A stretch of DNA of 64,000 nucleotides from Lewinellaceae bacterium (lineage in GTDB: Bacteria; Bacteroidota; Bacteroidia; Chitinophagales; Saprospiraceae). The notes beneath the pieces are model-generated. The model was not told the origin of the DNA, ran no database searches, and was given only the letters and a program-made list of their open reading frames with translations. The position numbers and the translations under genes were made by a program. Shown piece by piece: positions 51,955-60,236 of this stretch. How positions within the stretch are numbered: position 1 is the stretch's first letter; every line of letters starts with the position of its first letter. Where the stretch lies: contig JADJSY010000013.1 of NCBI GenBank assembly GCA_016711435.1, positions 1 to 64,000 on the forward strand. The letters are read 5' to 3'.

Positions 51955-52075
51955 TATCTGTTATTAGTTATTGGTTATCAGGGTTGATAATCAAGCACAT
52001 GCAAAGAAGTTATCCGTTATTAGTTATTGGTTATCAGGGTTGATAATCAAGCACGTGCACAGAATTTAATCTAAA
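51955..52075 (+). repeat. Two tandem copies of the GTTATTA/GTTGATAATCAAGCA element
   Basis: GTTATTAGTTATTGGTTATC, AGGGTTGATAATCAAGCAC occurs twice, about 60 bp apart, upstream of the HtrA-like gene. Neither copy keeps the TAATTTTG end. Confidence 0.8.
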
Positions 52076-52196
52076 CAATCTTCAGATTGAATGAATAGAT
52101 TAGTTGCGGAAAGGGTAGGAGGCTATTTCAAAAGGAAAGAAGCATGGAGCGAGAAGTGTGCCAACAGGGAAGGGGCGACAAAATGGCAGGGCCGTG

Positions 52197-52306
52197 TTTG
52201 GTGTTTCGTTTTTGGTGTTTGGTGTTTCGGGCGCGTTGCCTTTGGCCAGAGAGTGGACCAAAGGCAACGCGCCCGAAACACCAAACACCAAAAACGAAAC
52301 ACCAAA
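52197..52306. repeat. Perfect 49-bp inverted repeat, 12-nt loop
   Basis: Arm 52197-52245 (TTTGGTGTTTCGTTTTTGGT ... GTTGCCTTTGG) is the exact reverse complement of 52258-52306. Built of GGTGTTTCG/GGTGTTTG words. The many ORFs reported here are translations of the hairpin. Confidence 0.92.
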
Positions 52307-52369
52307 TTACTTCACAGGTCCTTCAAAAGTATAGGCAATATCGGCCTGGCCTGCTTTGCCCCACGGGGT

Positions 52370-52635
52370 TGTCCCCCTCCCCCGCTTGGCGGGGGCCCGG
52401 GGGGCCCGGGGCCTTTTTCCCCCTTTTCCCCCGGCCCCCCCCCCCCCAGGGAGGGGGCCCCCCCCCGCCCCGGGCGGCGGGGGGGGGGGGGGGGGGGGGG
52501 GGGCCCAATCCCGCCCGCCCTCCCCCCCCCCCGGGGGGGAGGAAGGACCTCCCGCGCCGTCCTCCGCGGCGCCGGGGGGGGGGGGGGGGGGGGGGGGCGG
52601 GGGTTCCCGGGGGGCGCGCGGGGGGCCCCGCTATA
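52370..52635. other. G/C homopolymer tract, probable sequencing artefact
   Basis: About 265 bp made almost only of G and C, with runs of more than 20 G (around 52486-52503 and 52575-52597) and 14 C. It is bounded by normal sequence (TTGTCCCCCTCCCCCGCTTG at the left, GCTATACGCTGAAGGAACAC at the right). No coding signal: the Pro/Gly/Arg ORFs in all frames are composition effects. Confidence 0.7.
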
Positions 52636-52686
52636 CGCTGAAGGAACACTCAAAAATACGAATTTTACGCAAAAAGTGGTTGCCTC

Positions 52687-52804
52687 AAAAGGTTGATAAG
52701 GTTTGATGGTTTGAAAGTTTGATGGTTTGAGGTGGTAACCCAAGCCATGAGTTACCACCTCAAACCATCAAACTTTTCAAACCATCAAACCTTATCAACC
52801 TTTT
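52687..52804. repeat. GTTTGATG hairpin, second copy
   Basis: Arms of about 53 bp (AAAAGGTTGATAAGGTTTGA ... TTTGAGGTGGTAAC, 52687-52739, and 52751-52804) differ by one base. The centre is shared with 32893-33086. Confidence 0.9.
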
Positions 52805-52846
52805 AAGACAACCACTTCGGGTGCTGTATTGGAACTTACCAGCCGT

Positions 52847-53062
52847 TTACTTTTCCAATGGTTTTTTCTCCGCTTCACGCATACCCTGGCGGATTTCGTC
52901 TTCCACCGAGTTTTTAGCGCTATTGAATTCACGGATGCCTTTTCCGAGGCCACGCATCAGTTCGGGGATTTTATTGCCGCCGAACATGAGTAAAACAACC
53001 AAAAAGATGAGGGTAAGCTCCGTAGCGCCGAGATTGCCAAGGAACAAAAACATCGCTGTCAT
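52847..53062 (-). CDS. tatA: Sec-independent protein translocase TatA/TatE
   Basis: 71 residues. One N-terminal membrane helix ('LTLIFLVVLLMFGGNKIPEL') with the hallmark F-G-x-x-K-[IL]-P hinge, then the amphipathic helix MRGLGKGIREFNSAK and an acidic tail. TatA polymerises to form the channel through which folded twin-arginine proteins cross the inner membrane. No tatC next to it. The following 395 bp (53063-53457) hold no gene or repeat that I can see. Confidence 0.95.
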   Translation of the reverse strand: MTAMFLFLGNLGATELTLIFLVVLLMFGGNKIPELMRGLGKGIREFNSAKNSVEDEIRQGMREAEKKPLEK

Positions 53063-53457
53063 AGTCGTAGTATTTTAAATGATGGAGAAATACAGCCGAA
53101 ACCGTACGTTTTCTATTACTCCCTTTGACCGGAGTGAATGGGCAAAGTTACATCCACCAACGGGCAAATGGTAGGGATTCACAGGATATTAACCTCAAAC
53201 AAATTTTTATGGCACAGAAATGATAATTATGCTGTGTCAAGCCGTTTGATAAGTCGAAATTTGCAAATCTTTCTACCGCATTTGAAACGAGTGGTTTTGG
53301 AGCAAAAATGAATACAAAAGCCTGAAAACGAAGCCGCTGTATCATCCTGATTTTTCAAACACAAGCCAAAACGGTAAATAACATACGCAAACAGGAGTCA
53401 TTATGGATAAAACCACTAAAGTCGTCCAAGTGTCTCTCACCACTCACTCACTTCATC

Positions 53458-54246
53458 ATGCTAAAAGCTACAAGAAATCATCGGCATCCTCGAAAACATC
53501 GCGCCGCCCATTTGCAGGAATCCTACGACAATGCGGGACTGATCGTCGGCGATCCGGGACAGGAGGTAACAGGGATTTTATTTTGTCTGGACTCCACGGA
53601 AGCGGTGGTTGAAGAGGCGCTTGCGCTGGGTTGCAACTTAGTGATCGCACACCATCCCATCGTGTTTCGAGGTCTAAAACGTTTTAACGGCAGCACTTAT
53701 GTAGAGCGCACAGTGATGCAGGCCATCCGGCAAGGCGTGGCGCTGTATGCCATCCACACCAACCTCGACAACGTGTACCGCCAAGGCGTGAATGCAAAAA
53801 TTGCCGAAAAACTGGGACTGACAGATACCCGTATCCTCCTGCCACGGCCCGGAGAAGTGGAGATCGGAGCGGGATTGATCGGATTTTTGCCGGAACCTGT
53901 AGCAGAAACAGATTTCCTGCTGCAAGTCAAAACAGCGCTGCGGGTAAGTTGTATGCGCCACACGGCGCTGCGGAACCGCCCCGTTCGATCGGTCGCGGTC
54001 TGTGGCGGCAGCGGCAGTTTTCTGCTTCCCGAGGCATTGCGGGCGGGCGCCGATGTATTTGTCACCGCCGACTTCAAATACCACGAGTTTTTTGATGCCG
54101 AAGGGCGCCTTGTCATTGCCGATATCGGGCATTATGAAAGCGAACAGTTTACCATTGAACTTTTATATCAGATAATTCGGGAGAAATTCCCTACTTTTGC
54201 GCTCCATTGCACAAAAGTGAATACCAACCCTGTTTTTTATTTATAA
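53458..54246 (+). CDS. Nif3-like dinuclear metal-centre protein, with a double-shifted N-terminus
   Basis: 262 residues. 'LQESYDNAGLIVGDPGQEVT', 'CNLVIAHHPIVFRGLKRF', 'ALYAIHTNLDNVYRQGVNAK', 'DVFVTADFKYHEFFDAEGRL' and 'IADIGHYESEQF' supply the metal-binding His/Asp/Glu of the NIF3/YbgI family, a hexameric ring sometimes annotated as GTP cyclohydrolase-like but of unproven function. Residues 4-16 read ATRNHRHPRKHRA, unlike the family. One base fewer near 53463 and one C more near 53508 give LQEIIGILENIAPP, the expected beginning, without changing the overall frame. Confidence 0.9.
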   Translation: MLKATRNHRHPRKHRAAHLQESYDNAGLIVGDPGQEVTGILFCLDSTEAVVEEALALGCNLVIAHHPIVFRGLKRFNGSTYVERTVMQAIRQGVALYAIHTNLDNVYRQGVNAKIAEKLGLTDTRILLPRPGEVEIGAGLIGFLPEPVAETDFLLQVKTALRVSCMRHTALRNRPVRSVAVCGGSGSFLLPEALRAGADVFVTADFKYHEFFDAEGRLVIADIGHYESEQFTIELLYQIIREKFPTFALHCTKVNTNPVFYL

Positions 54247-54399
54247 AAAATGGCAAAAAGCAAAACTGCAAATGGCAAAAAGTGTTGTAAATCAACGATC
54301 TGCGTGATATTGTAACCCTTGCTTGTTTATTTGTCTTTTTTACGCAGCCCCATACCAGAGTTCAAATATTTCCATTCACTCACTTACTATAAATACAGT

Positions 54400-54945
54400 A
54401 TGCCTGTAGAAGCAACCGTTGCCGAAAAACTACAAATGCTGTGGAAATTACAGCAAATTGACGCCCAATTGGACGAAATTCAGATTCTGAAAGGCGAACT
54501 TCCCATGGAAGTTTCCGACCTCGAGGATGAAGTCGCCGGATTGGACACCCGGATTAAAAAACTCAAAGCCGCTTACAAAGAAAGCGAGCAAGAGATCGCA
54601 AAAATGCAGGTAACCGCCAAAGAGGCCGATGCCAGCATTAAAAAATACATGAAGCAGCTGGAGGAAGTGAAAAACGACCGGGAGTATAACGCCCTTCAGA
54701 AAGAAATTGACCTCGCCAAACTGGATATCCAACTGTCTGAAAAGAAAGTGCGCGAAGCAAAAGGCACGCTGGAAGGCAAGAAAGAAAGCCTGACTATTTC
54801 AGAAGCGCGGTTTGAAGCCAAGCAGAAAGAACTGGACGCCAAAAAGTTGAATTGCAGGGCATTATTGAAAAAACAGAACAGGAGGAGACCCGCCTGCGCA
54901 ACCAAAGTGAAAAAGCGCGTCACGGCATCGAGGAACGCCTCCTGA
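54400..54945 (+). CDS. Zinc-ribbon coiled-coil protein (CT398-like), N-terminal part
   Basis: The frame opens at 54319, but the start is ATG 54400 (MPVEATVAEKLQMLWKLQQI). Two long anti-parallel coiled-coil helices ('LDEIQILKGELPMEVSDLED', 'YMKQLEEVKNDREYNALQKE', 'DIQLSEKKVREAKGTLEGKK') identify the CT398/YbbP-like family whose C-terminus is a C4 zinc ribbon. Coding proper ends near 54845, where one A is missing from an A-run. The last 30 residues in this frame (LNCRALLKKQNRRR...) are out of frame, and the true continuation is 54852-55154. Confidence 0.8.
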   Translation: MPVEATVAEKLQMLWKLQQIDAQLDEIQILKGELPMEVSDLEDEVAGLDTRIKKLKAAYKESEQEIAKMQVTAKEADASIKKYMKQLEEVKNDREYNALQKEIDLAKLDIQLSEKKVREAKGTLEGKKESLTISEARFEAKQKELDAKKLNCRALLKKQNRRRPACATKVKKRVTASRNAS

Positions 54946-55154
54946 ATGCCTACGACAAGACCCGCCGCACCTATCGCAACGGACTGGCGGTAGTGACCGT
55001 CGAGCGCAGCTCTTGCGGAGGTTGTTTCAACAGCGTACCGCCTCAGATCAAATTAGAAATAGGCCTGCACAAGAAAATTATTGCCTGCGAACACTGCGGA
55101 CGTATCCTTGTGGACACCTCAATTGCCTACCCGGAGTCGGTCGTAGAAGCCTGA
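54852..55154 (+). CDS. Zinc-ribbon coiled-coil protein, C-terminal part
   Basis: 100 codons; internal ATG. Finishes the coiled coil ('IIEKTEQEETRLRNQSEKAR', 'RTYRNGLAVVTVERSSCGGC') and the zinc ribbon with four Cys: CGGC in SSCGGCFNSVPPQIK and CEHC in IACEHCGRILV. Together with the previous entry it makes a cytoplasmic protein of about 250 residues, commonly linked to nucleic-acid or secretion functions but not characterised. It follows the Nif3-like gene, with which the family is often paired in Bacteroidota. Confidence 0.85.
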   Translation: MQGIIEKTEQEETRLRNQSEKARHGIEERLLNAYDKTRRTYRNGLAVVTVERSSCGGCFNSVPPQIKLEIGLHKKIIACEHCGRILVDTSIAYPESVVEA

Positions 55155-55230
55155 TTTGACAGTTAAGCAGTAAGGCAATGACTGCCGGTCACCGCCTTAC
55201 TGCACGTTTTCAGCAGCCTGATAAACTTTT

Positions 55231-55268
55231 TAATCCCCTCGAACTTACACGATTCGAGGGGATTTTCT
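55231..55268 (+). terminator. Rho-independent terminator after the zinc-ribbon gene
   Basis: AATCCCCTCGAA (55232-55243), loop CTTACACGA, TTCGAGGGGATT (55253-55264) then TTCT. A perfect 12-bp stem. Confidence 0.85.
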
Positions 55269-55375
55269 ATGTTTATGCCGTTTTCATGTTTTTTTCGTCG
55301 GAAAAAATGTTAAAGCTGGTACATGTTCCAAGGGTTATGCGTTTCTTGCATTGTTTTTTTTAATAATACTGTTTC

Positions 55376-55932
55376 ATGATAGCCATTCGCCAAAGTCGGT
55401 TACTCTTTTTTTTGATTGTGCTGGTGTGTTGTTTGAGCAACTATTCCACTTCGGCCCAATCATTTACCGTATATGACAGTATGCCACAGCTCGAATCCCG
55501 CATTGAAAATGCAAAGGATACGACGCTGGTTATCAATTTCTGGGCGACCTGGTGCAAACCCTGTATTGAAGAACTCCCTTGCTTTGAAGAACTCCGCGAG
55601 CGTTATGCCGGACAAAATGTACTGGTGATCTTGGTCAGCCTCGATTTCAAGAGTCAGTTAGAGAAAAAATTTATCCCCTTTTAAAAGAACGTAAGTTTAA
55701 GTCGGAAGTAGCGCTCCTGGCAGATCAGGATGCGAATACCTGGATACCCAAGATTAGTGCGGAATGGGATGGCGCAATACCTGCTACGGTGATTATCAAA
55801 GGTCAACAGCGCAAATTTAACTTAGGTAAATTCGAGAACTACACGGAACTGGAGAGTTTCGTGCGTCCCTTTCTTGCAGACGTCTCGGCATTAAAAGATA
55901 TGTCAGAGTACCCTTGCCTTACAGGAAAGTAA
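55376..55932 (+). CDS. TlpA-like periplasmic thiol-disulfide oxidoreductase, one frameshift
   Basis: Signal peptide 1-27 (ending STSAQ). 'LVINFWATWCKPCIEELPCF' holds the WCKPC active site of TlpA/ResA proteins, which reduce periplasmic disulfides, for example in cytochrome maturation. The starting frame stops at 55684. The second half of the thioredoxin fold continues in another frame from about 55668 to the stop at 55932 (LLKERKFKSEVALLADQD, 'AEWDGAIPATVIIKGQQR', with the cis-Pro in IPATV). A one-base error in the A/T runs at 55665-55682 explains it. Intact length about 185 residues. Confidence 0.8.
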
Positions 55933-56094
55933 AAGGTTTTTGGTTCTATGTATGCGGCCAAAATCAGTTTGCACTAAATCTTCTGCAACACATTGGTATT
56001 CATTGCTTTTAGCAACTTTACCCTTTCCCCATCGACCCTGTAATCCGTCATTCATCCCATTATCGTTCATTCTTTTATTCCCCCCGGTTGCTTC

Positions 56095-56772
56095 ATGAAG
56101 AAAGCCTTCTTCCCCCCGCTGTTGCTGGCAGGCGCTCTCCTGCTTTTTGGTTCTGCTACTTCACCTTGTGGTTATGCTGTTGGAGATCGAGCCGAAGATT
56201 TTTCCCTTAAAAGTGTCAGTACCAAAATGATTTCCCTCGCCGATTACAAAGACGTGAAGGGCTATATTCTGATATTTACCTGCAATCACTGTCCATATGC
56301 ACAGTTGTACGAACAGCGTATCATTGATTTGCACAACAAGTACAGCCCCAAAGGTTTCCCCGTTGTTGCCATCAATCCGAATAGCCCGCTGATCGTAGAA
56401 GAGGATAGTTTTGAAGAAATGCAAATTCGCGCCACCGCGCAAAAATATCCTTTTGAATACCTTTTTGACGAAGAGCAAACGGTTTATCCGAAGTTCGGCG
56501 CCACCCGGACGCCCCATGTCTTTCTGCTCGACCGCGATTTGTTCATTCGTTACATCGGCGCCATCGACGACAACCCCGAAACCCCGAGATCTGCCAAAAA
56601 CCGCTGGGTAGAAAAAGCGATAGAGGCCATGATGAAGGGCGAAAAACCGAATCCTGATTACACCCGGGCAGTGGGCTGTACCGTCAAAAAAAAACCTGAA
56701 GTGAAGCCTGCTCCCGCGCCCGTTCAAAAGGCGGATACCACCGTGCCAATGGTGGGTGGGCAATGGCCTTAG
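56095..56772 (+). CDS. Secreted thioredoxin-fold (redoxin/AhpC-TSA-like) protein
   Basis: 225 residues. An N-terminal hydrophobic signal is followed by 'GYAVGDRAEDFSLKSVSTKM' (peroxiredoxin-like start). The motif TCNHCPYAQLYEQR is a CxxC active site (CNHC). Then 'NKYSPKGFPVVAINPN', 'EYLFDEEQTVYPKFGATRTP' with the cis-Pro, and 'HVFLLDRDLFIRYIGAIDDN'. Members are periplasmic redoxins of the Bacteroidota/Planctomycetota 'thioredoxin family' type. It lies after another thioredoxin-like gene, suggesting a shared redox role. The C-terminal 30 residues are a Lys/Pro-rich tail. Confidence 0.88.
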   Translation: MKKAFFPPLLLAGALLLFGSATSPCGYAVGDRAEDFSLKSVSTKMISLADYKDVKGYILIFTCNHCPYAQLYEQRIIDLHNKYSPKGFPVVAINPNSPLIVEEDSFEEMQIRATAQKYPFEYLFDEEQTVYPKFGATRTPHVFLLDRDLFIRYIGAIDDNPETPRSAKNRWVEKAIEAMMKGEKPNPDYTRAVGCTVKKKPEVKPAPAPVQKADTTVPMVGGQWP

Positions 56773-56775
56773 TTT

Positions 56776-56883
56776 AGTTATGAGTTATGAGTTATTGGAG
56801 TTTCAGGCCGGAATGGGGGAAATGAGAGTTGAATTCTTTCCCATTCCGGCCTGAAACTCCAATAACTCATAACTCTCATAACT
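56776..56883. repeat. Hairpin of the GTTTCAGGCYGGAATG family
   Basis: Left GTTATGAGTTATGAGTTATT, GGAGTTTCAGGCCGGAATGG; right CCATTCCGGCCTGAAACTCC, AATAACTCATAACTCTCATA. About 42-bp arms, loop of about 22 nt. Related to 30432-30750 and 31338-31690. It separates convergent genes and may terminate both. Confidence 0.85.
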
Positions 56884-58435
56884 AACCATCGTCCAGCCCC
56901 TCTTCCTCCCTCCCAATCACTTCCGTCAGGGTTTGGTCGCGGTGCATCCTGCACCAGCCGCATTCCTCTTTGCCGCAACCGGCGTTAAATGCGCGGGATT
57001 GAATCTTGTCCCAGGTGTCGCGAATCATGTCTTTTACCAACTGCATCTCGGCGCCGGAATAATCTATTTCGATGATGGGAAATGTGCCCCGTTTATCGGG
57101 TTCCAGCCAGGAAATAGCCGTTTTTCCGACAGGTTCCGGGTAAATGCGCGCATTTTCCAGCAGTATCCGGTAAAAAGCCAGTTGCCGCCAGTACTCTCCG
57201 CCGAATAGTTGCTTTTCGTCGGGCGGCGCTGTTTTTTTGAGATCAGGCGTTCCCGTTTTGAAATCAACGAGCCGCAAAGTATTGTTGTCGAGCCACTCTA
57301 TTTTGTCAATCACGCCCGTGAGCGGCACGCCGTCTAATTCCACCCGGTCTACGCGGCGTTCCACAATCGTTCTTTTCCGCCAGAAAGGCGTTTGTTCCAC
57401 ATAGATGCGCCGCAGGTGGTCTCTGCCAAGCGCCATTCGTTGTATAAAACTGCTTTCTGAAAAATAGCCGCGTTGTCGTTCCATTTCCTGTGCAAAAAGG
57501 CGCTGCATCGTTTCCGAAGAGGGCCACTGCATTTTTTTATCGGCCTTCATTTTCAGGGTAAATTGCTGCAAGGCGCCGTGCATGGCCACCCCGAAAGCAG
57601 CGGCTTCACTCATCGTCCCCGGAATTTTCAAAAGGTCTTCGTAGTAAAATGCCAGCGGACAACGGAGGTAGCGGTTGAGGGCCGTAATGCTCAGACTGAA
57701 CCGGCTTAATAATTCATCAAGCAGGGCCGATTCGGGAAAGGTGATGACCGGTTGCGGGGCTTCCAGCAACAGTTGGGTTTGTGTTTCCAGCAATAAAGCC
57801 TGCGGTACCTGCACAGGGATGCGGGGTAGGGTAGTCTCATCGGTAAACCGGCTTTGGGTGATCGCTTTTCCGTCCTCTCCCGTAGCCGCGCAGGAAATTT
57901 GCAGGTTGCTTTTTGCGCGGGTAAGGGCTACGTAAAAAAGGCGGCGGCGTGCTTCCAGGGCATCTTCTTCGCCGGAAAGGGTAAGCGTAGGCGGCAATGC
58001 AAATCGCCCGCGGTTGCCGCCCGCGTTTTTCTCCCAGGCATCGTCGCAGCAATCAAATAAAAAAACGTGTTCAAATTCAAGACCCTTGGCCGCGTGCGCC
58101 GAGAGCAACTGCACACCCGGCCCGCTTTGAATGGGTTGCGCCACCGGCAGGGCCAGCAGGTTGTCGTCCATACTGTGCAGCAAATCGAGCAGGCGGCCCA
58201 ATCCGCCCGGAACCCGGTGTAAGCGCGGATTGCGGGCCGATTCGCGTTGTACAAATTCCAGGAAAGTGTGCAGCACCTGCAAATGCCAGATTTTGTCAGG
58301 CTGCTTCAATGCCCAGGAAATCATACCGCTCTGGGTATAGAGGCGTTCGATCAGTTGGGGCAAAGGGCATGTTTGCCGCATCCGATACCCAGCTGTTGAG
58401 GCGGGACGCCAGGTCGACAAAATTTTGATAATCAT
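56882..58435 (-). CDS. UvrD-family helicase with RecB-like Fe-S nuclease, C-terminal part
   Basis: 517 codons; the first 20 or so are out of frame and true coding begins near 58363 (LPQLIERLYTQSG). Helicase motifs V/VI: 'VQLLSAHAAKGLEFEHVFLF' and 'RRLFYVALTRAKSNLQIS'. The C-terminal 250 residues are a PD-(D/E)XK nuclease of the AddB/RecB type. The first Cys is in RYLRCPLAFYYEDLLK, the catalytic core in 'GVIDKIEWLDNNTLRLVDFK' with TGTP, and the last three Cys in CGKEECGWC, together a probable 4Fe-4S clamp. Expected role: double-strand-break end processing or repair. Confidence 0.9.
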   Translation of the reverse strand: MIIKILSTWRPASTAGYRMRQTCPLPQLIERLYTQSGMISWALKQPDKIWHLQVLHTFLEFVQRESARNPRLHRVPGGLGRLLDLLHSMDDNLLALPVAQPIQSGPGVQLLSAHAAKGLEFEHVFLFDCCDDAWEKNAGGNRGRFALPPTLTLSGEEDALEARRRLFYVALTRAKSNLQISCAATGEDGKAITQSRFTDETTLPRIPVQVPQALLLETQTQLLLEAPQPVITFPESALLDELLSRFSLSITALNRYLRCPLAFYYEDLLKIPGTMSEAAAFGVAMHGALQQFTLKMKADKKMQWPSSETMQRLFAQEMERQRGYFSESSFIQRMALGRDHLRRIYVEQTPFWRKRTIVERRVDRVELDGVPLTGVIDKIEWLDNNTLRLVDFKTGTPDLKKTAPPDEKQLFGGEYWRQLAFYRILLENARIYPEPVGKTAISWLEPDKRGTFPIIEIDYSGAEMQLVKDMIRDTWDKIQSRAFNAGCGKEECGWCRMHRDQTLTEVIGREEEGLDDG

Positions 58436-59441
58436 GGAGTTGCAGGGATTTTAGAAAGGAACCGTCGCCCAGCAGGGCGCGCCAGTAGCGTCCTTTAGCC
58501 GACGCATTGCCGACCCTTGCGTATCGTTCTTTGCCCGGTTCGGCCTCCTCGGTATCGTTGTGGCGCAGCGTCAGTGCGATGGTAGCAAGGTCGATGGCCG
58601 CGAGGCCGAAAAATGACGCATGTAGCAGTTGAAACAAGCGGTGATCGCCCGAAAAAGGTTCGACGGTTTCTTCGTGCAGGTAACTGAGCAAATCCCGGAA
58701 ATGCTGCATCACAGGCAATTCCAGCGCATTGACGGGGCGTTTGGTTTGGTAGGGAATCCCTTTTTTTTCAAATAAAGTCAGCAGGCGGTTGGCCTGCCTG
58801 TGCCGGGCATAAAGCACGGCAATGTCGGCGGGATTTGTGCCGTTTTGAATCAGGGTTTCTATCTGACGGCCCACATCGGCCAGTTCGTGCAGGCGGTTTT
58901 CGTATACGACCATACGCGCGCTGGCTGCCTGTTGTTCGGCTGAAAGCGCTGTGAAACGCGGCGCGGCAGCCCGCAGTTCTTTGTTGAGCGGCGGTTCCAG
59001 GCGGTTGATCGCCCGGATTTCATTGTGCCCGATCACTGCCCCGGCAATATCCAGGATGCGTTGTGCGGAGCGGTAGTTTTCCTGTAATACAATGGTTTCC
59101 AGCCCTATATTGTATTGGGCATGGAAACGCAGCAGGTTTTCCAGCCGGGCGCCCTGAAACTCGAAAATACTCTGGTCGTCGTCGCCGACAATAAAAACAT
59201 TGGGAATTTCCCAGTAGTCGAGCAACTGGTTCAGCAGTTGAAACTGGGCGCCGTTGGTATCCTGAAACTCATCGACCAAAACATACTGGTAGCGTTCCTG
59301 GTAGCCCCGCAGCAGCGCCTCATTTTTCCCGAATGCCTTTGTTACCCAGAGCAGCATGTCCTCGTATTCATAACGCCCGCTGCGTTCCAGCATTTGCTGG
59401 TACTTCGGGTACAGGTCGGCAGCGGCTTTAAGGCGGGTCAT
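58296..59441 (-). CDS. UvrD-family helicase, middle part
   Basis: 381 codons. Motif II/III region: 'YQYVLVDEFQDTNGAQFQLL', 'NVFIVGDDDQSIFEFQGA', motif IV 'LQENYRSAQRILDIAGAVIG'. Its first ATG overlaps the stop of the upstream frame inside domain 1B, a place where the family is never naturally split. One A more in the A-run at 59441-59445 would join the frames. The last 20 or so codons (after DAANMP) are out of frame because CCCTTTG near 58363 carries an extra T. Confidence 0.85.
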   Translation of the reverse strand: MTRLKAAADLYPKYQQMLERSGRYEYEDMLLWVTKAFGKNEALLRGYQERYQYVLVDEFQDTNGAQFQLLNQLLDYWEIPNVFIVGDDDQSIFEFQGARLENLLRFHAQYNIGLETIVLQENYRSAQRILDIAGAVIGHNEIRAINRLEPPLNKELRAAAPRFTALSAEQQAASARMVVYENRLHELADVGRQIETLIQNGTNPADIAVLYARHRQANRLLTLFEKKGIPYQTKRPVNALELPVMQHFRDLLSYLHEETVEPFSGDHRLFQLLHASFFGLAAIDLATIALTLRHNDTEEAEPGKERYARVGNASAKGRYWRALLGDGSFLKSLQLHDYQNFVDLASRLNSWVSDAANMPFAPTDRTPLYPERYDFLGIEAA

Positions 59442-60088
59442 TTTTGGGTAACTTCTTCTATCTGTGCCACTTTCAAGTCGCCTTTGCCCGCATTTTTTGT
59501 TTTTACTTTATAAATAAAGTCGGGGTTGGAAGGCAGGCCGTTGATGTATTCATCGCATCTTTTTAACACAAAACCCGGCGTCCAGCCCTCCTTTTTCATG
59601 GTATTGAAGAGGTCGCGCAGGTGGTCTTCAAACTGGAAAACATCCTTTCTGCCTTCGCGCAGCGGGTGTTCGGGCGGGAGTTTTACCAGCATTTGCCGCA
59701 CCATATCGATGCGTTCCAGTTCGCTCAAGGGTTCGAGGTTGCCTTTTCCAAAATATTCGGGATTTTCCTGAATGACCCGGTTGCAAAATGCGTGGAAGGT
59801 GAAAATCGGCACCCGGTGCGCTTCCGGGCCGATACGTTCCAACAGCCTTTGTCGCATGGCGCTCACCCCGGCGTCGGTAAAGGTCAGGCACAATACGTTC
59901 TGCGCCCGCGCGTCCGTGCGCAGCAGAATATTACCGATTCGGGCCGTCAGGATATGCGTTTTGCCGGTCCCGGGACCTGCAATCACGAGCACCGGCCCTT
60001 CCGTCAGTTCCACGGCCCGTTGCTGGGCAGGGTTCAGCGACTGGAGGAAGGCGCGAAAGGCTTCGTTGTATTGTTGGAGGTCGTTCAT
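59438..60088 (-). CDS. UvrD-family helicase, N-terminal part
   Basis: 216 codons with the true start at 60088 (MNDLQQYNEAFRAFLQSLNP). Q motif LNPAQQRAVE, Walker A 'LVIAGPGTGKTHILTARIGN', motif Ia/Ib 'LCLTFTDAGVSAMRQRLLER', 'IFTFHAFCNRVIQENP'. With the two following entries it forms a single protein of about 1070 residues. An ATP-driven 3'-5' helicase fused to a nuclease, functionally comparable to AddAB-type enzymes; that comparison is inference. Confidence 0.88.
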   Translation of the reverse strand: MNDLQQYNEAFRAFLQSLNPAQQRAVELTEGPVLVIAGPGTGKTHILTARIGNILLRTDARAQNVLCLTFTDAGVSAMRQRLLERIGPEAHRVPIFTFHAFCNRVIQENPEYFGKGNLEPLSELERIDMVRQMLVKLPPEHPLREGRKDVFQFEDHLRDLFNTMKKEGWTPGFVLKRCDEYINGLPSNPDFIYKVKTKNAGKGDLKVAQIEEVTQK

Positions 60089-60236
60089 GTGGCTGCGAAA
60101 AATGGCGAAGCAATGTCTAAAAAAAGATTGAAATTTTCTCTCGTAGCGTGATGGAAGGATGGAGACACGGATTTAGGATTAGGAACACGGATTTACGCTT
60201 GCGCTCGTAGGAAAATGGCAACGCGGATTGGACGGA

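Noticed and set aside
52091..52758. Several overlapping 100-200-codon ORFs on both strands
   Set aside because: They translate a 49-bp perfect hairpin, a G/C homopolymer tract and a GTTTGATG hairpin; products are Pro/Gly/Arg strings.
53403..53612. 69-codon ORF overlapping the Nif3-like start
   Set aside because: It partly covers the shifted N-terminus of the Nif3-like gene; once both indels are corrected it is out of frame.
55178..55363. 61-codon ORF after the zinc-ribbon gene
   Set aside because: It runs across a perfect terminator hairpin and has no start context or domain.
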